DNA of 39,472 nucleotides from contig DDWT01000023.1 of NCBI GenBank assembly GCA_002347365.1, positions 44,689 through 84,160 on the forward strand, given 5' to 3'. Both the position numbers and the translations under genes were made by a program. The notes below the pieces were generated by a model. It had not been told where the DNA came from. It did not search any database and saw only the letters and a list, made by a program, of their open reading frames with translations. Shown here one piece after another: positions 1 to 5,767 of the stretch (positions are counted from its first letter, which is position 1; every line of letters starts with the position of its first letter). This DNA comes from Actinobacteria bacterium UBA2279 (lineage in GTDB: Bacteria; Actinomycetota; Coriobacteriia; Anaerosomatales; Anaerosomataceae).

Positions 1-2
1 GA

Positions 3-569
3 AACGTCATCATCTGCGAAGTCGACCCGCTGCGTGCCCTGGAGGCTGTCATGGACGGCTACCGAGTCATGCCGGCAGTTGAAGCTGCGAAGCACGCCGA
101 CATATGGGTCACCGTGACCGGTGATATCAACGTCATCGACACCGACATGTTCGCGGCGATGAAGGACGGCGCGATCATCGCCAACTCCGGTCATTTCAAC
201 TGCGAGATCAACATTCCGCACCTGCGTGAGAAGGCCGTCTCGGTCCGTGAGGTTCGTCCGCTGGTCGAGGAGTTCACGCTGGAGGACGGTCGTCACATCT
301 ATCTACTGGCTGACGGCCGCCTCGTGAACCTCTCATGCGCAGAAGGCCACCCCGCCTCCGTCATGGATATGTCCTTCGCCAACCAGGCGCTGTCTGCCGA
401 GTACATGGTCAAGAACGCCGCCGATCTTGCGCCGGGTGTCCATCCCGTGCCAACCGATATCGACGAGGCGATCGCGGCTCTCAAGCTCGCGACGATGGGC
501 GTCAAGATCGACACGCTCACCGACGAGCAGAGCGAGTACCTCGCGTCCTGGCAGGAAGGCACCGTCTAG
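3..569 (+). CDS. ahcY: Adenosylhomocysteinase, C-terminal part (5' end outside window)
   Basis: This is the 3' portion of S-adenosyl-L-homocysteine hydrolase, which splits SAH into homocysteine and adenosine in the methyl cycle using tightly bound NAD. The frame is open from the first bases of the window, so the gene begins upstream; an internal ATG at 51 is not the start. The segment begins in the NAD-binding domain with an EVDPLRALEA stretch followed by MDGYRV, the usual end of the second Rossmann strand and following helix. It continues with VTVTGDINVID and IIANSGHFNCEI, typical of the family. The C-terminal tail, which normally contributes to the neighbouring subunit's NAD site, is present. 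It stops with TAG 18 bases before mtnA, so the two sulfur-salvage genes are probably co-transcribed. Confidence 0.95.
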   Translation, partial: NVIICEVDPLRALEAVMDGYRVMPAVEAAKHADIWVTVTGDINVIDTDMFAAMKDGAIIANSGHFNCEINIPHLREKAVSVREVRPLVEEFTLEDGRHIYLLADGRLVNLSCAEGHPASVMDMSFANQALSAEYMVKNAADLAPGVHPVPTDIDEAIAALKLATMGVKIDTLTDEQSEYLASWQEGTV

Positions 570-587
570 ACCCGGATAGGGGCGCAC

Positions 588-1814
588 ATGGCATTCTCTG
601 ATATCCCCCGCACGATATGGTGGGAGGACGGCAAGGTCGTACTCATCGACCAGTCCCGACTCCCGCTTGTCGGCGATCTGCTCGCCTGCAACACCTATGA
701 CGGCGTCTGCACAGCCATTACCGGGATGGCTGTGCGCGGAGCGCCTGCACTCGGCGTCGCAGCTGCTCTCGCGATCGCATTGTGGGCAGTGACCGAGGGC
801 GTCGCGCTTGATGGACACGAAGCGTTCCTGTCTCGGCTCGATGAGGTCGCTGCAGAGATCACGGCTACGCGTCCTACGGCAGTGAACCTTTTCTGGGGCG
901 CGGAACGGATGAAGCGCTTCGCACGCGAGAATGCCGATGTGTCTCTCGGCGAGTTGAGCGACCTGATGGTACAAGAGGCGCTTGCGGTACAGGCCGAGGA
1001 CGAGGAGCGCAACCGCGCGATCGGTGCGTACGGGGCCGAGCTCCTCGAAGAGGGCAGCCTCGTGCTGACGCACTGCAACGCCGGTTCGCTCGCCACCGCG
1101 TATTTCGGAACGGCGCTCGGCGTGATCTTCACGGCTGCCGAGCAGGGCAAGATCGCAGGCGTGTGGGTTGATGAGACCCGTCCGGTCTTGCAGGGTGCGC
1201 GTCTCACGGCATGGGAGCTCAGGACTGCGGGAATCACGCACCGCCTGATCACAGACAACATGGCCGCCAGCGTGATGCGGCAGGGCCGGGTGCACGCGGT
1301 GATCGTCGGGGCCGATCGTATAGCCGCCAACGGTGACGTGGCGAACAAGATCGGCACGTACGGACTGGCGGTACTCGCCAAAGAGCACGGCATCCCGTTC
1401 TACGTTGCCGCTCCTACATCCACGGTGGACCTGACCCTCGCGTCGGGCGATGACATCGTGATCGAAGAGCGTGACCCGCGAGAAGTGACCGGTTTCACGG
1501 TCTCAGGCATCATCGAGCCCCGGAGTCCCATCGAGTCTAGTGCGTTGGACTCGCTTACTCGTGAAGGATCCTACGCGCTCGGTATGAAGAAGGGCCACCA
1601 GATGGAGATCTCTCGCAAGGGCGGGAGCTTCCAGTTCGACGGGTGGTTCAGGATCGCGCCTCCGAATGTCGACGTGTACAACCCTGCATTCGACGTCACG
1701 CCCGCCAAGTACGTGACGGCGATCATCACTGAGCGAGGGGTCGTGCGCGCGCCATATGGCGAGACGTTGGCCGATCGGTGCTCGGGATCGGGCGCTATCC
1801 ACGAGCTGGGGTAG
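588..1814 (+). CDS. mtnA: Methylthioribose-1-phosphate isomerase with a C-terminal insertion
   Basis: MtnA converts 5-methylthioribose-1-phosphate to the ribulose form in the methionine salvage pathway. The 408-residue product carries the family signatures: GMAVRGAPALG near the N-terminus, THCNAGSLAT with the expected catalytic cysteine, VWVDETRPVLQGARLTAWEL, GADRIAANGDVANKIGT with the expected catalytic aspartate, and VYNPAFDVTP near the end. The usual length is about 340-370 residues. The excess is a block of about 50 residues at roughly 302-352, between EERDPREVT and WFRIAPPNVD, which are normally almost adjacent. The insert is basic and glycine-rich (GMKKGHQMEISRKGGS). The ATG follows AGGGGC at good spacing. 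Together with ahcY it forms a SAM by-product salvage pair; no SAM riboswitch was seen. The exact sugar-phosphate substrate could differ, because ribose-1,5-bisphosphate isomerases and eIF2B-like proteins share the fold. Confidence 0.9.
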   Translation: MAFSDIPRTIWWEDGKVVLIDQSRLPLVGDLLACNTYDGVCTAITGMAVRGAPALGVAAALAIALWAVTEGVALDGHEAFLSRLDEVAAEITATRPTAVNLFWGAERMKRFARENADVSLGELSDLMVQEALAVQAEDEERNRAIGAYGAELLEEGSLVLTHCNAGSLATAYFGTALGVIFTAAEQGKIAGVWVDETRPVLQGARLTAWELRTAGITHRLITDNMAASVMRQGRVHAVIVGADRIAANGDVANKIGTYGLAVLAKEHGIPFYVAAPTSTVDLTLASGDDIVIEERDPREVTGFTVSGIIEPRSPIESSALDSLTREGSYALGMKKGHQMEISRKGGSFQFDGWFRIAPPNVDVYNPAFDVTPAKYVTAIITERGVVRAPYGETLADRCSGSGAIHELG

Positions 1815-1823
1815 GCGGGTCCT

Positions 1824-2732
1824 GTGTCGATCGGCGAACTCCTGCGGGTCATCGTCGGGATGTTGTCGCTCGTCGCGTTGGGCACTCTGCTGCGCGCGGC
1901 GGGCTTGCTTAAAGCCGAGGATGCGCGACCGATCAACAACGTGCTCATCTACGTGGGTATGCCGGCACTGATCTTCACGACGGTCCACCCGGCACCGGTG
2001 AGTGCCGATCTGGTCGAGATCCCGTTCATCGCATGGGGGATCACGCTTGCCGGTGTCACAGTAGCGTGGCTACTGGCCAGGGCGATGCGGCTCCCGGGTC
2101 CTACGGCTGGTGCATTCATACTGTGCGCGGCATTCGGAAACACGGGCTATCTGGGCTATCCTCTTGCCGCCGCCCTCCTTGGAGAAACGGGGCTGGTGCG
2201 TGGCATCTTCTATGACGTATTCGGCACGGTGGCTGCCGTACTGACCGTCGGTGTGGTCGTGGCCGGCGAGCTGGGTGAACATGAGGGCCGCGTCAACCCG
2301 CTGAAGGAGCTGCTCACGTTCCCGCCGTTCCTTGCGCTCCTCCTTGCGCTCGCACTTCGTTCCGTGACTGTTCCGGGTCCGGTAAGTGATTGGTTGGTCG
2401 CGCTGTCTAAGATCGTCGTGCCGCTGATCATGATGTCGGTGGGCCTGTCGCTGAAGCCCCGGAGTATCAAGCAGCGGTTGGGGGCCGTCGGAGCGGTGGG
2501 GGCCGTGAAGTTGTTGGCGCTGCCGCTGTTCGCGTTGCTGCTCGGTCGCCTGTTGATGTCTGACGCCGAGGCGACGCGGTTGCTCGTGCTTCAGGCTGGT
2601 ATGCCTTCGATGATGTTGACCCTTGTGATCGGACTGCGCTTCAAGCTGGATGTCGACTTCATCGCGTCGGCAATCCTGGTAACGACAGTGGCAGCGGTAT
2701 TCGCCGTGCCTTTGATGCAGCTGCTTACGTGA
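1824..2732 (+). CDS. AEC (auxin efflux carrier)-family permease
   Basis: A 302-residue polytopic membrane protein with about ten hydrophobic segments in two five-helix halves, as in the AEC family of malate/auxin-type carriers. Diagnostic stretches are the N-terminal half ending NNVLIYVGMPALIF, the FGNTGYLGYPLA motif (family F.N.gf.G.P), and the second-half VLQAGMPSMMLT. It probably moves an organic acid or a small amphipathic compound across the cytoplasmic membrane; the substrate cannot be read from sequence. The start is GTG at 1824, nine bases after the mtnA stop, with only a weak GGCGGG Shine-Dalgarno, so translation may be coupled to mtnA. Whether it is functionally linked to methionine salvage is unknown. 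Confidence 0.85.
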   Translation: MSIGELLRVIVGMLSLVALGTLLRAAGLLKAEDARPINNVLIYVGMPALIFTTVHPAPVSADLVEIPFIAWGITLAGVTVAWLLARAMRLPGPTAGAFILCAAFGNTGYLGYPLAAALLGETGLVRGIFYDVFGTVAAVLTVGVVVAGELGEHEGRVNPLKELLTFPPFLALLLALALRSVTVPGPVSDWLVALSKIVVPLIMMSVGLSLKPRSIKQRLGAVGAVGAVKLLALPLFALLLGRLLMSDAEATRLLVLQAGMPSMMLTLVIGLRFKLDVDFIASAILVTTVAAVFAVPLMQLLT

Positions 2733-2756
2733 CCAGCCTCTGTCGTTGGAGGACTC

Positions 2757-3452
2757 ATGTGGCTGGATGCACTCACCGACCTGTTCTTCCCACCGCGTTG
2801 TGCCGAGTGCGACGCGCCCGGCTCGGTCGTATGCGATGCCTGTCTGCGCCAGCTGCCCCTGATCGACCGCGAATCAGCGTGTCCGCGATGCGGCGCACCT
2901 GTGATTCATGATAGCTGCGGTTGCAGCGAATGCGCCGGGCGTTCGTTCTCGTTCTCCGGATGCCGGTGTGTCGGACTCCTTCGCCCCGGGTTGTCGGATA
3001 TGGTGACCGTCTACAAAGACGGTGGTGAACATCGCCTGGCGCCGGTCATCAGCGCACTGATGGTGGAGTGTCTCGGCCAGTGGCTGCAGTGGGCGGAATC
3101 GATAGTGCCGGTCCCGCCTCGCCCGGGTGCGATGTCGACGAGAGGGTTCGACCACATGCGAGCGATCGCACGCCACGTCGCCCGGGAAACGGGACTCCCG
3201 ATCCAGACCGTGCTCGTCGCGCGCACGGTTGCCGATCAGCGCACTCTTGGCCGAGAAGACCGCCTCGCAAACACGGTCGGCCGCTACGAGATGCGACGCG
3301 ATGCGAAGGTGTCGGGCAGGCTTCTGGTACTCGATGACGTGTTCACGACCGGGGCGACTCTCGAGGCATGTTCGCTAGCGCTGTTAGCAGCGGGCGCCAG
3401 CGAGGTGCGGGGGTGCACCGTCGCGCGAGCCACCGATGTGGCGGTATCGTGA
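2757..3452 (+). CDS. comF: ComF-family amidophosphoribosyltransferase-like protein
   Basis: A 231-residue ComF/GntX-type protein. It opens with a double zinc-ribbon (CAECD..CDACL near residues 16-30 and CPRCG..CGCSEC near 43-60) and ends with a type I phosphoribosyltransferase domain whose PRPP loop reads LLVLDDVFTTGATLEACS. In Bacillus, ComFC is needed for uptake of transforming DNA; in many non-competent bacteria its role is unsettled. The ATG lies 24 bases after the AEC gene, with TTGGAGGA as ribosome-binding site. In many Gram-positive bacteria comF is followed by hpf/raiA, secA and prfB. Here a folded RNA region and an ABC transporter come between comF and hpf. Confidence 0.9.
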   Translation: MWLDALTDLFFPPRCAECDAPGSVVCDACLRQLPLIDRESACPRCGAPVIHDSCGCSECAGRSFSFSGCRCVGLLRPGLSDMVTVYKDGGEHRLAPVISALMVECLGQWLQWAESIVPVPPRPGAMSTRGFDHMRAIARHVARETGLPIQTVLVARTVADQRTLGREDRLANTVGRYEMRRDAKVSGRLLVLDDVFTTGATLEACSLALLAAGASEVRGCTVARATDVAVS

Positions 3453-3478
3453 CAGATGTGCTGCGACGACAGCAACCT

Positions 3479-3486
3479 GCTACACT
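3479..3486 (+). promoter_or_regulatory. Extended -10 promoter for the folded RNA / first ABC gene
   Basis: TGCTACACT is an extended -10 element (TGn + TACACT) just after the comF stop. No good -35 is visible. Transcription would begin near 3492, shortly before the first stem of the folded RNA. The same TGCTACACT string occurs before the gene at 35508. Confidence 0.5.
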
Positions 3487-3492
3487 CACTCT

Positions 3493-3757
3493 TGCTTCCA
3501 TCCGGGTCTGTGGTTGCGGGCGCCTCGGCGCCTCAGTCCAAGGTAGACGCGGCCTAAAGGACCCACGTAAGCCGGCGGTTCGCCGTCGCGCGAGCATGGC
3601 GCGTCTTAGGGGTAAGTCGTACCGTCCGGTCCAACCATCCCGGTTGGCGGGCGAGAGGACCGGTAGTGAGATGACATCAAGCGGAAGTCCCGGTACGCGA
3701 GTGTGGGGCCAAAGACCAGGTCAGCCGGATGGAAGCTTGACCGTACTCCAGCGGGAG
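3493..3757 (+). ncRNA. Highly folded leader or non-coding RNA next to comF; candidate raiA RNA
   Basis: This stretch has no convincing reading frame but many nested complementary segments. GGGTC 3504-3508 pairs with GACCC 3560-3564. Inside it GGTTGCG 3512-3518 pairs with CGCGGCC 3548-3554 around two small hairpins, including GGCG 3519-3522/CGCC 3529-3532. TAAG 3568-3571 pairs with CTTA 3605-3608, enclosing CGGCG 3573-3577/CGCCG 3581-3585 and CGCGC 3587-3591/GCGCG 3599-3603. CCGGTCC 3626-3632 pairs perfectly with GGACCGG 3657-3663. GGTCA 3719-3723 pairs with TGACC 3738-3742. A last hairpin CTCC-AGCG-GGAG at 3746-3757 overlaps the Shine-Dalgarno of the next gene. Size, density of stems and the comF neighbourhood match what is described for the raiA structured RNA of Firmicutes and Actinobacteria, but I cannot align it to that consensus. 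It may instead be a riboswitch-like leader for the binding protein. Confidence 0.6.
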
Positions 3758-3766
3758 GAGAGGGCA

Positions 3767-4606
3767 GTGCGCCTGAGACGACTGTTGATCCTGAGCGTGG
3801 TGGTGTTGGCCATCGCGCTCGCCGGATGTGCGAAGAAGGCCGAAGAGCCCGTCATGGAACCCAAGGTCACGCCGCCTGCCATCGGTGAGGCCGGCGTCCT
3901 TCGTGCGGGAGTCGACTTGAGCTACCCGCCTTTCGCCGGCGTGGACGGCGGTGTCGAGGCGGGCATCGACGTGGATATCGCCGCAGCGATAGCAGAGCGT
4001 CTGGGTCTGCAACTCGAGCTGGTCGACATCGGCGCAGACGGCGCCACAGCCGCGTTCGATGCAGCGGAGATCGATATAGCGCTCGGTGCCTTGCCGATCA
4101 CCGACGCCGTGCTGGCCAACGTATCCTTTGCCGGCTCGTATCTCGTCGACGGCCCGGCATTCTTCTCGTTCGACGCTTCTGCGAGTGCTGATGCATCTGC
4201 TGTCGCTCCGACCACTGACGCAGCCGCACTCATGGGGAAGCGCGTGGGCGCACAGCAGAGCAGTGCGGCGTTCTGGAAACTGGACAGCGAGTATGGCGAG
4301 GGCTTCACGATGGCATTCCCGAGTCTTGCCGATGCGTTTGATGCTCTGGTGGCCGGGGAGGTCGATCTCGTTGCCGGTGACGCAGCGGTTGGCGCCTATC
4401 TGGCTCGCGATTATCCCGGGATCGTCTACTCGGGACAGTACGGCGCAGGTTCGCCCGTTGGGGTGGCGATAGCCAAGGATGCGGCCGAGCTGGAGGGCGT
4501 CGTCAGACAGACTCTGGATGCACTGTCGGCGGAGGGCGTTCTGGACACCATCGTTGCCAAGTGGCTGGGTTCTCTTCCCGAGTTAAGTGCGACTCCCGCG
4601 GAGTGA
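3767..4606 (+). CDS. Amino-acid-type ABC transporter substrate-binding lipoprotein (normal domain order)
   Basis: A 279-residue family 3 solute-binding protein. The start is GTG at 3767, preceded by GGGAGGAGAGG; the long open frame upstream is the folded RNA region. The N-terminus is a lipoprotein signal peptide with lipobox LAGC, so the mature protein is anchored outside the membrane. The fold starts at VLRAGVDLSYPPFAGVDGG with GIDVDIAAAIAERLGL, then the hinge, then the second lobe (LMGKRVGAQQSSAAF, LVAGEVDLVAGDAAV, LDTIVAKWLG). The ligand-carboxylate arginine, usually in an S-x-T-x-x-R context, is absent: the region reads PITDAVLANVSF. The ligand may therefore not be a standard alpha-amino acid. 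An alanine/serine-rich loop (ASASADASAVAP) sits near the hinge. It is followed by its own terminator, so it is expressed apart from the permease operon downstream. Confidence 0.85.
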   Translation: MRLRRLLILSVVVLAIALAGCAKKAEEPVMEPKVTPPAIGEAGVLRAGVDLSYPPFAGVDGGVEAGIDVDIAAAIAERLGLQLELVDIGADGATAAFDAAEIDIALGALPITDAVLANVSFAGSYLVDGPAFFSFDASASADASAVAPTTDAAALMGKRVGAQQSSAAFWKLDSEYGEGFTMAFPSLADAFDALVAGEVDLVAGDAAVGAYLARDYPGIVYSGQYGAGSPVGVAIAKDAAELEGVVRQTLDALSAEGVLDTIVAKWLGSLPELSATPAE

Positions 4607-4643
4607 CGGGTCGGTTCAGATGCGTTCGAAGTGAATACGCTCA

Positions 4644-4675
4644 AAGAGGACCCGCGCGAAGGCGTGGGTCCTCTT
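4644..4675 (+). terminator. Intrinsic terminator after the first binding protein
   Basis: AAGAGGACCCGCGC pairs with GCGTGGGTCCTCTT (one G-T pair) around a four-base loop, and the second arm ends in CTCTTGT. It separates the first binding protein from the following operon. Confidence 0.85.
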
Positions 4676-4714
4676 GTATACGAAGTGATTCATGTTGCAT
4701 AAGCGAACCCGATC

Positions 4715-4744
4715 CTGACATTCTATGCGTCAGTGCGCTATAGT
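4715..4744 (+). promoter_or_regulatory. Promoter of the ABC transporter operon
   Basis: CTGACA at 4715-4720 and TATAGT at 4739-4744, 18 bases apart, precede the second binding-protein gene. The leader then holds GGGCAC 4765-4770/GTGCCC 4776-4781 and the competing pair GCACCG 4748-4753/CGGTGC 4774-4779, so two exclusive folds are possible. Confidence 0.6.
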
Positions 4745-4807
4745 TATGCACCGTGATATAGCACGGGCACAATCGGTGCCCAGGAGGCAGGTAGTGGAGG
4801 AGGATCC

Positions 4808-5689
4808 ATGTCCAGGAACAGCAAGTGGATCGCGCTTATGCTGGCGTTCGCACTCGTGTTCACCGCGTTCGCACTCGTAGGTTGCGGTGGGGATGAAGGC
4901 ACGGACGAGGGCACGACCGATGAAGGCACCACCGAGGTAACGAGCATCAAGAGCACCGCAGATCTCAAAGAGGGCGATAAGGTCGGCGTGCAGTCTGGCA
5001 CGACTGGTGAGGGTTGGGCGAAAGAGAACCTTGAGCCCGACGGCATCATAGTTGTCCCCTACGACGACATCTTGCTCGCCTTCTCCGCCCTGCAGGCTGG
5101 CGACGTTGTTGGCGTCATCAACGACCTCCCTATCTCTCAGGACGTCGTGAAGGATGCATCTCGTGGACTCGAGATCGTCCAGGAGATTCAGACCGACGAG
5201 ACTTACGGTTTCGCATTCAGCAAGGAGAACACGGTACTGCGTGACGCCGTCGACTGGGCGCTCGCAGAGGTCATCAAGGACGGCACGTACGACACCGTCT
5301 ACACCAAGTGGTTCGGTGCGCCGCCGATGTCTATGCCTGAGGCCGTGAGCGGTGTCACCGCCAAGCCTGCGGGCTCGATCGTGACCCTTACTCCTGGCAA
5401 GATCATCGTCGGCTCCGACACCGCCTATCCTCCCTTTGAGAACGTCGAGGGTGGAGAGACAGTCGGCTTCGACGTCGATCTGATGAAAGCGATCGGCGAG
5501 AAGCTCGGATTGACCGTCGAGTTCAAGAGCTACAAGTTCGACGCTCTGATCACCGGCCTCCAGGCCGGAAGCGAGTTCGACATGGTTGGCTCGGCCATGA
5601 CGATCACCGACGAGCGCAAGCAGTCGATCGACTTCTCGGATCCCTACATCAACTCGAACCAGTCGCTGGCCGTCAAGAAGGCCCAGTAG
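4808..5689 (+). CDS. ABC amino-acid substrate-binding lipoprotein with circularly permuted domain order
   Basis: A 293-residue lipoprotein (lipobox LVGC, Cys26, then an acidic Gly/Thr/Glu linker). It contains all parts of a family 3 (LAO/Gln/His-type) binding protein but in swapped order. Residues 47-170 correspond to the usual second half, from the STADLKEGDKVGVQSGTT strand after the first hinge to the C-terminal TYDTVYTKWFG helix. A linker of about 20 residues, rich in Pro/Ala/Gly, follows. Residues 191-293 correspond to the usual first half: IIVGSDTAYPPFENVEGG, GFDVDLMKAIGEKLGL, FDALITGLQAG, MTITDERKQSIDFSDPY, ending in SLAVKKAQ at the hinge. Expected ligand residues are kept: Arg270 in the TITDER motif and Asp106 in the VIND turn. 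The cut falls at the inter-lobe hinge, so the fold could close normally. The start ATG follows GGAGGAGG. The permease and ATPase follow in the same operon. Confidence 0.88.
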   Translation: MSRNSKWIALMLAFALVFTAFALVGCGGDEGTDEGTTDEGTTEVTSIKSTADLKEGDKVGVQSGTTGEGWAKENLEPDGIIVVPYDDILLAFSALQAGDVVGVINDLPISQDVVKDASRGLEIVQEIQTDETYGFAFSKENTVLRDAVDWALAEVIKDGTYDTVYTKWFGAPPMSMPEAVSGVTAKPAGSIVTLTPGKIIVGSDTAYPPFENVEGGETVGFDVDLMKAIGEKLGLTVEFKSYKFDALITGLQAGSEFDMVGSAMTITDERKQSIDFSDPYINSNQSLAVKKAQ

Positions 5690-5706
5690 TCTGACGCAGT
5701 GACGTA

Positions 5707-5748
5707 GTATGCTAAGAGCCGGCGGATACTCGTCGGCTCTTGGCATAC
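5707..5748 (+). promoter_or_regulatory. Long intergenic stem-loop between binding protein and permease
   Basis: GTATGC 5707-5712 and AAGAGCCG 5714-5721 pair with CGGCTCTT 5734-5741 and GCATAC 5743-5748, giving a stem of about 14 pairs broken by one T/G position, with no T tract after it. Such stems after binding-protein genes commonly protect the upstream message or attenuate read-through, giving more binding protein than permease. That role is inferred. Confidence 0.65.
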
Positions 5749-5767
5749 ACACGATCGAGGAGGCGGA

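Noticed and set aside
560..590. SAM or SAH riboswitch upstream of mtnA
   Set aside because: The gap is only 18 bases, with no room for an aptamer.
333..1388. Long minus-strand open frame (351 codons) opposite ahcY and mtnA
   Set aside because: It is the antisense shadow of two clear enzymes; composition is Arg/His-rich with no motif.
3535..3660. T-box, lysine, glycine or c-di-AMP riboswitch
   Set aside because: The invariant core strings of each class (for example GGTGG of T-boxes, the PCCGAA-type cores of ydaO) were not found.
3711..3745. Resemblance to SRP RNA or an FMN riboswitch (CCAGGTCAG, CCGGATGGAAG)
   Set aside because: The conserved SRP loop (GGAA with GCAGC) and other FMN-element blocks are absent; the similarity is short.
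3368..3766. N-terminal extension of the first binding protein, giving 412 residues
   Set aside because: The extension is Arg-rich, overlaps comF and the folded RNA, and would bury the lipoprotein signal; GTG 3767 has a strong site.
4808..5689. Chimera from two unrelated binding-protein fragments instead of a permutation
   Set aside because: The two parts are complementary, complete each other exactly at the hinge and keep both halves of the ligand pocket; a fusion of two genes cannot be wholly excluded as the origin.
4730..5752. Minus-strand 340-codon open frame across the permuted binding protein
   Set aside because: It is a shadow of the binding-protein gene, with no ribosome-binding site or known motif.
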